Source: Beroe ovata (taxonomy: Eukaryota > Ctenophora > Nuda > Beroida > Beroidae). From it: 64,000 bases of DNA. Below the pieces are notes generated by a model, which saw only the letters and a program-made list of their open reading frames with translations, had not been told where the DNA came from and did not search any database. The first letter of the stretch is position 1, and the number at the start of each line of letters is the position of its first letter. Below are positions 34,862 to 48,601 of the stretch, in pieces. The position numbers and the translations under genes are program-made. The stretch covers positions 117,627 to 181,626 of the forward strand of contig CAMPET010000049.1 of assembly GCA_946803715.1 (NCBI GenBank). The letters are read 5' to 3'.

Positions 34862-34936
34862 ATGTGCAACTGCGTGTGTGCAGTGCAGTTGCTCATCTGC
34901 AGTGCAGATGAGCAACTGCACTGCACACACGCAGAT
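34862..34936. repeat. ~72-bp perfect-like palindrome
   Basis: CTGCGTGTGTGCAGTGCAGT, TGCTCATCTGCAGTGCAG, then the exact complement ending ACTGCACACACGCAG. The centre is CTGCAG/CTGCAC. The flanking GGTAGCTACCGGTAGC and TACCGGTAGCTACC are also mirrored, extending the arms. Confidence 0.85.
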
Positions 34937-35197
34937 TCTGCACTACATACTGATTACCGGTAGCTACCCTCGACATGCACTTGAGGATTTTTTATCCGTA
35001 TCGGGTACCATAAACTAATAGTAATAATAATTAATCAAAGCCAGAATACAACAAATGCTTAAAGCTTAACCATAAATGTAAGTTAAACTTGAAGTATAAG
35101 GTATACAATTACATCAACATGTGCAATTATAACCAATGATGAAAATCAAATGATAATTGACATGAACTGAAGGTGAGGGATACTCAGGGAGAGTTAA

Positions 35198-37243
<2,046 letters not shown>

Positions 37244-37366
37244 GTTAGAATGTAAGGACTATTGAGAGTTGTGTAACGAAGTAGCAAAAAACAGGGATGA
37301 ATGGCAACACCGTGGAGTTATAACCCATGATGTCTCTGTTAAGGGAAGAGCCACACGATTGCTCTG

Positions 37367-37412
37367 ATTGGGTGAGGTAGACCACGTGAGAGTCTCCTCG
37401 CGTGTTCATTGG
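37367..37412 (-). promoter_or_regulatory. Two CCAAT boxes and an E-box upstream of alpha-tubulin
   Basis: On the minus strand CCAATCAG lies ~125 bp and GCCAATGA ~167 bp upstream of the ATG (plus-strand ATTGG at 37367 and 37408), with CACGTG at 37383-37388 between them. The spacing and paired arrangement are typical of NF-Y-driven housekeeping promoters. This is inferred from motif and position only. Confidence 0.45.
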
Positions 37413-37499
37413 CTGATAGCATGTTTAACTCTGCTGGGGGTAGTGTTGGATTAGGTCGAGAGTTAGCGTGTAGTTAACACACCCAAAACAAGCAAAGAG

Positions 37500-39949
37500 G
37501 TTATTATTGCCAGTGAGATTCCCCCGGCCAGGATTCATTTCATTATTGAATACCCCAAGCTGGGAAATGGGTGTGTGNTTGAGTACTCAAAGAGGGGCAG
37601 CAAATGAGCGGGAGCTGATACAAAGGACTGTGATACACGCACACAGAGGATGTATTATAGGCGGGGCTGTGTTCAAGTTGAGAATCACCCTCAGGATCGC
37701 AATTACCTCACTTAATGTGTGAGTGTGTGTGTGTGTGTGTGTTTGTGTGTGACTGTGTGACTGTGTGTGTGTGTGTGTGCTGATGGATGGGGTGTGCCAA
37801 TGATGACTCACTATTAGCACAATGCACACCCCATCAATCAACTCGATTTTAGTAACTACACCGCCTGATCGAAGAATAAAAGTAGAACCTTCTCCTTTAG
37901 AATATTTAACACGATAACACATACATAACTCAGAGAAAATGACATCACGACTTTGCACGTTTTCAAATCAAGCAGCGCAATTTCGTCACTGACAAGATTA
38001 ACAATGTATCAATTGAGTGATATCTCTCTCTCTATATCTCTAGGATGGTGTAAAAATAACACCACTTCACCATTTCCAACCTCAGCCTCCCTCTCTGTGC
38101 TCGTGCCCCCTGTAGCGACAGTGTTAATAAAGTGGTGCTCGCGCGCGCGATTATCGGATACCTTTGTTGTGGTCGGTGCAATGCTCTCAGATCACGTGAT
38201 ATAAGCCACACGGTTGATCGTGAAATTCCAGAACATTCAAATTTTCAAATAAAAAGCCGGTTTAAATGAGAGAGAACAAACGCACTTTTCTCAATCTCTG
38301 CAGTCTGTTATACTTGCCCTTCTCCGACAATTGAAAAAGATCGTGTTTTTCGTCGAAATGTGATAATCCAGAGTGATAGTATAGAATAGGCATGTGACTG
38401 TGATTGTGATAGATAACCCATCATGAATAGGTTTAGTGATATTCCAAATAATATGTTCCTTATCCCCTGCCTATGTAAAATAATGGTAGGAATAGGTATG
38501 TGGGAAACCTTAATTCGTCCGTCGTTGTCGAGTAATTTCCTCGCTGTGAACGTTAGGATTCGTTAATAAAGAGTCATATATTATGCACCATGACATTCTC
38601 AAATTCTCCGAATTTCCCACTGGCCATGACACATCGCGGCTAATGAATCGTAACCTATCATCGAGGAGAGAGGTCCAAACTCTCTCTCTCACACACACAC
38701 ACAACGTGTATGATGAGTGGAATTCCACGCAATTGAACATGTCTGACACGTCATGCAGCAGATACTTGTAGGCAGTGGGTGAAATCAATGCTGTGTATTT
38801 GAGTAGGTTACCTGGCGGCGCTTAATCTTGGGGTAGACTCGCGGGGATTGAAAATGACCGGTGTTACCTGCACCACACTGTCTACATACCACCCCAGGTT
38901 AATTAGGGCGTGGTCACAGGAGCAATGTTCATGAAGGAGCAGTATATATATAGTCATACAATACATGTACAACGTGTGTAGCTGGAGGTGTCTGAATGTC
39001 TCAGGCAATGAGAGAGAGAGTGAGAGACGGCTCATCAACAATGAGAGAACGGGCTCCAACTAGGCCATTGCTGGCGCGCGGGGGTATACCTTCATAGACA
39101 GACCGATTTGATTAACTGCACCATTAGTAGTAGTAGTAGTAAGACTATCCAACATACCTCACATAGCATACCTCACATAGCAGCGGGGAGTAGCTCATCC
39201 CTCTATATGACAGAGATCTATAATAGCTGTAGTGGTGGTGGTGGTCTATATTAGGTAGTGGTCTAACGTAGTGTGCTCGTCATAGTTGTGCTTCTTCATA
39301 TCTGCCCCATCATGCTGGGGAGACTGATATACTGGAGACGGTGTTCGTTCTGTTTCATCCCGGGATATAGGAGGTTCAGTGCTGATCGTTATACCTTGAT
39401 CAGACGCTCATAGGGCGCTGGAAACATGACCCAAATACAGTGAAATGGATTCGCTACCATTGGCACTCATTCAAGACGCACTTTCTCCCAATAACACAAC
39501 ATTGCAAAGCGACTTTTCATCACAGCGTACCTAATTCCGCCTTACTACCACTCCAAGCTGACATCACCCAAAGCTGACATCACTCACAGTTCAACACTTG
39601 CTATAAGTGTTGCTACGTTGCAAGGCAACAAGTCACATGACAACAGACGCTGTGAACTTGGTGTCAGCCAAAACACCAACATATGACATCAGCGCCGGCC
39701 TTTCTTGTAAAATAACGGTTGTCTACAAAAACTAAAAAGTGTTGAGGTGTAATAATCGACGTTTTGTAAGTTTGTGAGAGAGTGTTTGATCATCAATCTA
39801 TCTCTCCCCGGAAATGGGATTGCTATTTTAATCGGTTTCGTTCAGCATATCCATTCGCCCACATCTTAACAATCATATGCTTTGAACTTCATCTTTTTGC
39901 TTTGCTTGTGAGGTCTGTCCAGCTACTCCACCAGAGTTCAGACTACTCT

Positions 39950-39993
<44 letters not shown>

Positions 39994-42900
39994 ATGGTAT
40001 CACCTTGTACCCAGTGCGCGCGGGTATCCGTCTAACATTGCAGTCTCTCCGTGTATCCAGATACCTACTATAATATAAAGTGCCACATGTCTGCTTCTTG
40101 GTGTTAACAACACTACCTCCACTATTATATGTACCGAGTCTAGGTTAGATGTGAAAATGCGCTGTAACGGCGGCGACGGGGATTTGGTACCTAAATTCCC
40201 CTCTCTCCCTGCATTGTTAGATTGTTGTTCTAGACATGCTGGATATATCTGATCGAAAGTGTTAAACATATCCCTGCTATTTATATTAATCAACTCGACC
40301 TTTTATTCAGTCAGCACCTCATATTATTTTGGTCTGTGTGCTAAACGGGGAAAGACTGGCCAGTTCAAACTAGCTTGGCAAACCGGCTAGTCCAAAATAG
40401 ATACGCTAGTTTGATGTAGCAAGGCTTTTCTTGTTTAGCATATGGACATTGGACAAATACCATATCAGTTCTGGTTTTATACAACTTTACTGCCATAGAA
40501 AGATTGGTCAACTTTGAGTGTTGTGTTACTTGTTCTCATTCTTTTGGCCATTCTTTCACAGTTTTTTCCTTTCTGAATTGACTCGTATGTTGTTCGACTC
40601 TTATTCATCGAGTAGACATCTTGAAGAGGGTAACAGGCCTGAATACCCCTAGGTCACGAATCCCCTTGATCACGATTACCCTAGCTACTTGAAGTTGAAG
40701 AGTAACTTGTAGGCCAACTTGAAGGAGAAGGTCCTATAGTGTCGATAGTAGAGCCGCACTATAATATTATGGAGCTAGGAACATTATCAGCTGCAAGCGC
40801 AGAGTTTGGAAATGCCTAACATTCACCAAATCTCTCAGATCTACCCAGCATGAACATCTATATTGATAGTCAAGAACACACCAGAGAGGAGTGGAAATCC
40901 ATACAATGTGACCGCCTCCTATTTCCAGGAATTAGCCATGAGCGGGTCTTTGAGCAGCAACCAACAGAGTTATTCAGTGATTATCATTATTGTTGCTCTT
41001 ATCCGTGGACACTTTACACTAGGCGACACGTTGCTCTAACATCTTTATGGGAGCTGGCAATGAGCCAGCAGAAGCAGCGAGTTCATAATCAATACGAGGA
41101 CTCCTGCAATGCTGAGTGTGCTGCAGTGGTTGTATAATATGGCGTGCACTGTGCAGTGGTTGTTTGAGAGATGGTGGTGGTGAGGAGGCGTGCAGTGATT
41201 GTAATTGTATGGTGTGCACTGCACACTGCACAGTGTACAGTGAATAGGGACCAATGTACACTGTACAGTGGTCCCTATTCAGATAGGCAACGGACAAGTT
41301 GTGGAGCACATGGCTACAAGTTATACAGACCTTCGATATTTTCCACTTCAGTTGACCTTCCTTTGTAAGGCTACCTATTGAGTAACTTCATTACAAAATC
41401 ACTACTTACCTAGTCAATCTAGACCATGTGGCTTCTGGCCCCAGGTAAAATTTCCCAGACTCTATGACCCTACAGCAGGAAGAACAATGGTCCTCATCAC
41501 GGACACACACGCACACACACACACATGCGGGGCTATCTCCATGCGTCCGATACATGTGTCAGTGTGTCAAGAGCTATCAACGCGTGATCGTTAAAAAACC
41601 CACGATAAGCTATGCCACAGACATGAGAGCTCTATATATATAGGTTGCGCGGTGCATGGTACGAAGTGGCACACTTCACACCGGATTATCCCCCCGTTTA
41701 GGTAGCAGACTGTTTGCAGAGGGTTTATAACGATGACGAGAGCTCAGCGGGCAGCTCTGTGCCGTAGTGCATCCCACCAACTACCCCACTATATCCACCT
41801 GTAGTGAGGTATAGTGTGTTCTATAAATAGACCATAGCCCTGTTACTACTGCTTCCCACGCGAGGGTAACGTGCCAGAGTAGTCTGAGAAGACGCGTGCC
41901 GATCTGTCAGACACGTCAAACACAGAGAGAGAGAGAGAGAGCAGCTGATAGATGTGCTATAAAAACACCTCCCCGAGTTTTATAGAACTGCAGCACGGGG
42001 GTCGTCATAGATCCAAACTGTCAGTCTCTCTTTTCCTCCCTCCGTCCACTGCAGCAGTGGCAACATTATATGTATATGTGCAGTAGGTGCTCTCGTAGCT
42101 ATCATAACTAGGCGCTAGCACACATGTCACAATCACTGCTTTACATCACGGTGAAATATACTCTAATTGAGGCAGTCCTAGATTCCCTTGGGTTCTTGGT
42201 ACAGAACTTTATGGATGTCTAAATTCATCTTGTTATAGACGTTTTTAGGTCCGGTCAATTCTGTGCCATTAGAACATAAAACTTAAAGTGAACTTAGCAC
42301 TGTGTTATATATATAGGGTGATACGACTTGTTTTGCCTGCCTCCCGCGTTGTTAATCACAGAAAACAGCAGAATTTCTACACTCTATGGTGTTAGGTGTA
42401 CCTTATTTTCGGTCTAATCATGATAGATCCCTGCATTTTTGAGGTTTTGCTCCCATTTCCAATAAAGCCCTCAACTTCTGATAAGAGTTCTCGGAATCTC
42501 AAAGTATTTAAAAGTTGCGAGTTTATCAATTTCTTTCACTTGATATATTTTAAAGTTGAGTAAACGCATAATTACAAGTTACGAATAAATTACGCAACCG
42601 TACACGTTGTTGGCGTGTGCAGCAACATTTGCCCACACACGCAGAAACCTAACTCTCACTAAAATTTGATGCTGTCACTGCTCTAGTTTTTGACACGAAT
42701 TCTCCGCGATCTGGAAGAAGCGACCATCAGTTTCACGTGTTGAATAGTTGGCAATGGCTATGTTCATAAAGATTCATCTCATTTGCGTGAATGAACATCA
42801 TGCGTATGAGAGGGTTATATTTGGCAGCGATTTGTAATATTATGGTCATATTAATATTTTGGCTCGGATTTATCAAAGATCACCCGTATAATGATATTCA

Positions 42901-43240
42901 ATAGATTAATGAACTTCCCTCCTTGGCTCTTATATCCAATCAATATATAATTCACTAAACACTTGCATGTGATTCCTAGCTGGGTGAACAGGCGAGCCCA
43001 CGACTGTCTGATTCTACGAATCACATACTCCTCCCACTACAGCCTCGCTCTCTATTTTACATACAGTTCGCGCACGTTTCATCTTGGTCCCACTTAACGA
43101 CCAGGACACTTACCTTTTACACTCCATCCCAGGAGCAATTGTCACTTTTGTAACCTCAAAATCCCACCAGTCACCCAACCAAACAACCGACCACGCCCTA
43201 ACTCTCTCATGGCTAACCCCTAATTTCCCTTCAAGCTGGA
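37500..43240. other. 5.7-kb intergenic region with microsatellites and palindromes, no gene recognised
   Basis: Holds an undetermined base at 37578, TG tracts at 37,717-37,781 and 39,952-39,990, an (AC)n tract at 41,505-41,524, a GA tract at 41,924-41,942 and the palindrome at 41.2 kb. Open frames of 60-98 codons (e.g. 40850-41137) lack recognisable domains, signal peptides or splice-linked partners. Since it lies between the divergently transcribed alpha-tubulin and NC1 genes it may carry regulatory sequence for both, but nothing specific beyond the tubulin CCAAT boxes is supported. Confidence 0.5.
41195..41285. repeat. GTGCACTGCAC / GTACACTGTAC palindrome cluster
   Basis: TGAATAGGGACCA is mirrored by TGGTCCCTATTCA around a TGTACACTGTACA core, preceded by GTGCACTGCACACTGCAC. 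The arms can form a long hairpin. Similar GTACA/TGTAC-rich palindromic sequence occurs at 63.0-63.1 and 63.5-63.6 kb. Confidence 0.8.
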
Positions 43241-43244
43241 AGTC

Positions 43245-44114
43245 ATGCTATCATCATCGTACCTTGTTGCGGTTGTTGTGGTTGTAATCCTGGACGACGT
43301 GGTTGTCGAGTGTGGTCCCCCAAATATCAGTGGAAAGGTACAGAAGGACGTGGGTTTCTACTTCCCGGACACGTCCTATTCTTCTGCAGAATCAGGAGGT
43401 TAGATATATCTGATGACACATGTTCGGGAATTGCTAAATTTGTATCATTCCCAGAATAACACTCCGCAAAAGTTTGAATGAAGTTTTGCACGTCGTACAT
43501 TTATACACCAGCAACGAAACAATTGCCAATGACACTTACAGCTTGTCATAATGTTAGCATTGTGCAAAGAAACACGACATGATACACAACATGATATAGT
43601 TGTGAAGGTTTCCCCTCTATTCCACATTTCCATGACAACTATTCCACAGATATGGCAGCTGTGAACAAACGACTACACCAGTTGGAAGAGGAGATTAAGG
43701 TAGTGGAAGCTAACTACGGCTACGGCAAGATATTCGCCAATCACATACAGTCGAGTGAGGGTGCGGTCTGCCCGTACGGGACATTCAAACTCTGGGACGG
43801 TTACTCTCTCGTCAAGGCTTTTGTGAGTGATAATTGCGTGATTTGCGTAAGATTTATGTGATTTGTGCGCGATCATAAAACAAGGTGTGAATGCAAATCA
43901 AATTCTTACCTAGTGTAAAGCAGCTGCTAGTAAGTACATGGATCTGTCCCGGCTAACCCTGCTGTGTATCTCCACAGGATGGGGCAGGGTATATTGACTT
44001 GTCTGACCCCGGGTCCTGTATGCGGTCATTCGACCCCGTTCCCCCACTCCTCTGTAAGGGAAGGAAGTGTAAGACGAGGGGAGACAACTGGAAATCTACA
44101 TGGCTCTGGAACAG

Positions 44115-44181
<67 letters not shown>

Positions 44182-46701
44182 NGTAAGACGAGGGGAGACA
44201 ACTGGAAATCTACATGGCTCTGGAACAGGTACACAAACACACACAGACACACACACAAACACACATACACACAAACACACATACATGCAGAAACACACAA
44301 ACACACACAGACACACACAGACACACACCCCTGGACGCTAATCCAGCTGCATCCTCAGACAGGACAAGTCGGATGGTGGGATCATGGCTGGCCGGTGCAG
44401 TGTGTGCGAGAGTGCCAAGACACTGCTGGTAGTTCACTCCCAGAACGAAACAACACCTAACTGTCCAGCTGGATACACCTCACAGTACTTCTGGTCCGGA
44501 TTTAGCTTCATCTCGGTACGTCCCCCTACTGTTTATAAATGTTAATTACCTACGTATGTTGNCGGACAACAACACCCAAATCTTATTTGGTTTTGGAAAA
44601 AATTTCTTTTTACATATATTTAGATCATCTAAAATTATACCCTTTAAAAAGGAAAGTGATAATTGAACATCTGTTGGCATGTTAAGAGCAGGACACTTCA
44701 CACTACCGATAAGTTATAACTGCAACATCCAAATCACGTTTTCGCACAACATATAACAACGATCTATGTAAGACTTAGAGGTTTTGTAAGTTTGATCTCA
44801 ATGAAACTGACCAGTGACCATCCGACCAAATGCATCCGTGTATCAGTACGACTGATAGAAATAGTGGCTGCTGATCGCTGCCATCGTCCCTGACCTCCAC
44901 TCTGTGGCCCCCGGCCCCCCTCCCCGGCCCCCCACATAGAACACTATGGGGGCACTGCAATCTAAGTTCTCTCCCCCTCAGTAGTGTTTAACACAGTTGT
45001 ATTAACACCGGCGGGTGTTAAACCTTGTTTTAAGTGACAACACGACATTAGCATATGCGAGGGGAGAGAGGGGAAGCGGTCTTTACAAACAACCCCAGAA
45101 TTATACAGTCCCCAGCTCCACAGTAGCTCCATGACCTGAGTATTGAGTGAAACATGGGCAGATTATCTAGAATGTTCCACAGGTCAAACCGGGACTTATC
45201 GTCTTATCATAGCACCTCCTTCTGTCCTTCACTAGGGTAAATATCTATAATAAGGTGGGAAAAGTAGAGTAAGTTTACTTTTTAAACTTCTGTCAGGCGT
45301 TAATGATGTCATCAAATATAGTGCTGATTGGGACATTGTCAACACTTCAAATATGATATGCGATTATTTTTAGTCTTACAATTTCCTTGGGCATAGAGAT
45401 ATTTGAAAAAACAACATCACAATTGGATAATTCCTATAAGGATTCAACAAAAAGCCCGGCCAGCAATGAAACCTTAGATTAAATTCCCTCCCCAAATGCA
45501 ATCTGACAAATACGGGTCCTTTTTTATCAAATATTGAGGGAAATTATGCATATTATCTGCATCTGTCAATGGGCTGCAAATGGTCTTACTTTTTCATACC
45601 TAACTTGTAAGATGTTGGCCGAAAAGGATACAGTAGGTCATCTATGATAGTTCCATAATGAGACCTAGGAGGTTCAACATTCAACAAGGCATGGCAATGA
45701 AGCAGTACACACTACACAGTCCCTGCCGGGAAACTGTGATTCTAGGAATAAATCCCGGAAAATGCAAACATGTATCTCCCCTAATATTGACATCAGAAGT
45801 GAGATTTACCAGCTGTAATAACTGTCATAAACACACTATTTATGAAAACATCTAACAGCTGTTGTAGTAAACATCTCCTAGCTGCTAGCGGTGAAACTCG
45901 ACAAATGCAGCCAGGGGAGGAAATGCAGAACTCTCCATACAAACACAATGAACACAATCAAGTGTGTTATATCAACACACAATTAATCAAGTTATTGATA
46001 GTCCATTATCTTAACCAGAATAGACACGCAAACAGACAATACTCGTGCAGATTCCTGTTTAACATTCAGCTCAACTCAGTGTCGTGTTATGACAGTTGAT
46101 TGAAGCTGTATGAGAGTGTGGAAGTGAGGCATAGTGGCCGAAAATCAGTGAAAATTTAAAACTAGTAAGCTAGAAAAGTGAAAGTGAAACCCAGAATAAA
46201 ACTAGAATGGATTATGGAAGGGTGACGCAAGAAAAACCTATCACACACTCACCATTTACTCCCTCATTTCCAGGCTGGACAGTCAGGCAAGATCAGTCTA
46301 TCCTCAATCGGCAGTTGCCTTCGCCACTTTGAGACTTCTCCCTTCATCGAGTGTGACACTAACAACGTCTGCAAGGTAGGAATCATTAAATTACGTTTCG
46401 AGAAGCAGCCCTTATGAGATGGATTATTGGTTTGTTTCGACCCAAATAATCGCATTGCTGTAAGCATATCCTCATATCTCGAACTCACCTCACACAGGTG
46501 GTCCAGGCGTCCAATGTGTGGCTGAGAGTGGCTAATCGTAACCGGAGGGGCGCCGCGAATGGCGGAGGTCGTCCCCGGGACACAATCAGTGCCCGTGAGG
46601 CGTGGCGCAAGATCAGTCGGTGCCGAATCTGTGCCCTGTACACCCAGTCACTGTGGCCCCGTGACAGAGTCGTGGATGGGGAGGGAGGTGGCTTCTGGTG
46701 A
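43245..46701 (+). CDS. Secreted protein with complete collagen IV-type NC1 (tandem C4) domain but no collagen helix
   Basis: Six exons in phase: 43245-43398, 43650-43822, 43978-44114, 44347-44515, 46274-46375, 46498-46701; ~312 aa. Residues 1-20 are a signal peptide (MLSSSYLVAVVVVVILDDVV). Residues ~54-75 form a short predicted coiled coil (AVNKRLHQLEEEIKVVEANY). The first C4 half has CPYGTFKLWDGYSLV, DPGSCMRSFDPVPPLLC, KC and GRCSVCES. The second has VVHSQN, CPAGYTSQYFWSGFSFIS, SIGSCLRHFETSPFIECD, VC and SRCRIC. Each half keeps the six-Cys pattern of collagen IV NC1, and HSQ...CP.G...W.G.SF plus GSCL..F...PF.EC are near-diagnostic. No Gly-X-Y triplets exist between signal peptide and NC1. 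The first half has one extra Cys (WLWNSC). Exon 3's end is duplicated at 44183-44228 across an N; I used the first copy. NC1 domains normally direct collagen IV trimer and network assembly in basement membrane; here a coiled coil may replace the helix (inference). Confidence 0.85.
44115..44330. repeat. (AC)n microsatellite with undetermined base and 46-bp exon duplication
   Basis: A pure AC tract (44115-44181) ends at N (44182). The next 46 bases repeat the end of exon 3 (44069-44114) exactly, followed by a second, interrupted AC tract to ~44327. This looks like two overlapping contigs joined without merging across a microsatellite. Confidence 0.85.
44516..46273. other. Intron 4 of the NC1 gene with a dispersed repeat
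   Basis: 1.76-kb intron with an undetermined base at 44562 followed at once by CAACACCCAAATCTTATTTG and GGTTTTGGAAAAA, a sequence shared with 10,400-10,435 (also right after an N at 10392). No other gene recognised. Confidence 0.6.
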
Positions 46702-48601
46702 TCATCTTAGGCTCAACTACTAGAGGGAGGAGAAGAGCAGAGTGGATCTCTCTGTGAAGAGAGCAGCAGCAATGTGCTGTACCAATTACTGCACCAGTAT
46801 AATAGAGAGTTCACTCCATATAGTGAGCCACCAGATTCTGAACAGACTTGATAACAGTGTAAACAGATTTGACACGTGTGATACAGTCACGTGTATAACG
46901 TGTCATCACGACATCGTCCTAGAACCCCTGTCCAGAATCCAGATTATAGTTAGATAACACTTCGATAGTCTATAGGTACTGCGTCCATTGATCATATCCT
47001 CACCACATTATTTAGCTAGACTTACGGTGTCAAACCCGATGGTCGGTGTCAAACCCGGTGGTCTGTGTCAAACCCAATGGTCGGTGTCAAACCCGATGGT
47101 CGGTGTCAAACCCGGTGGTTGGTAATGATCTGCATCTCATGAGGTTCCTTTTAATGGAGAGGATCAGATCAGAGCCGTTCAGCTCTTTGTATGGTTATAG
47201 ATGTGGTTTATCTTCTTATCTTGCTAGTAGACTAATAGTTGACACCAGCACTATGAAAACTTTGCGAAGGACTTGGAAGCCACAAATGGAGGTTGTATCA
47301 GCTATGTTATTTGTTTACATTTTGTCGCTTTATTTGTAATTGACTTGAGCAATGTGTTAGGTTGAATTGAAAATTAATTTCACAGCTGTCCATATCATGT
47401 ATATTGTACGTACTATCTATAATATTATGCCTGAGAATTCGACCGATTCCAAATACATATTTTGCAGAGCAAAACTTTCAGATGTAAAATAATGCATGTG
47501 TTATATACGGAGAGTTTTTCAAAAACGATTAAAACTAGCACTGAGTTTTGATTTACCCTAAGGTTCTCTATAGAACGCTGATGCCCTGGTAAGGGCTATA
47601 ACACCCGGAAAATAAGAGAGAGGGACAGTTTCACTGATCTGGATTTAACTGTGTGGCTCTGATTGTTGATAGAGTAGAAATAATAGCATGTAAATTTATT
47701 ATGAAAAAGATGCGCAATATTCAGTCAAACTGTGTCATACTTGAGAAATTAAGGAGTTCAAAAAACTGATGCTTTATTGGTTTATTGACTCAATTCAGAC
47801 CAACTTTTTCCGGGTGTTACTTCAAGACCATTTATCTAGGTTTTGTTTTGATATCATACACGCAAATAGTTAGTCTACTATATCAATCTTACTCTCACTA
47901 ATCTGAAGCTGTTTTTAGTTGAATCTATAGGTAGTCTATAGATCGTGATATTATCAAGATCGTTGTTGTGTCGACTATCATCCCCTATTTGATGTTATCC
48001 TCATTTCATTTGTTTCATTGTCTAGAAGTCACTTTCCCAATATCCACCCAATATTTCTCTGTTATCTCTGGAGTGTGGATATACAACCGAAACAATGTGA
48101 TAATGCTGATCTAAAAGAAGAATTATCGCGTGTGGTTTATTTACAATCATATAATAGCATAATTTAAATAGCAATGATATCTTCATTAAAAAACAGTGGT
48201 TTCTCTATTTAAAAACAGGCCAGGTCAAAAAGGAGGATCATAAACGAGGTTATATCGCGGTGAAAAAAGTGTCTGTCAAGTATGGTACTGGATAAGAGGG
48301 TGGTAAAAACTTCACTAGATAAATTATCACGAGTCCTTATTAACATAGATATGTACAATTACAATGTAAGACTAATAATGAAAAACCTCGAGAGTAGAAG
48401 TCGAGTGTGGAGTATCAAACCTCGACAGTGGATTGGTACCTTCCTGAAAAGGCAAATCATCACATGAAATGAGTACTCCTGATGAGCATTCTGGTGAGAA
48501 TGTGTGAGCTCAACTGCACTACCCCCCAATAATATGTACCATTACTACTCAGTACTCACTACTCACCGTTACATATGAGAGAGGGGAGCAAGGATCCACT
48601 A
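46702..48601. other. Convergent intergenic region between the NC1 and NEK1 genes
   Basis: 3' ends of the two genes face each other. Contains the 19-bp minisatellite at 47,030; otherwise AT-rich with no exon recognised. Confidence 0.5.
47026..47122. repeat. 19-bp minisatellite, ~5 units
   Basis: Five copies of GGTGTCAAACCCGATGGTC with single-base variation. Short unit, non-coding. Confidence 0.9.

Noticed and set aside
40850-41137. 95-codon open frame in the 37.5-43.2-kb region
   Set aside because: No recognisable similarity, and it runs into the palindromic GTGCAC repeat.
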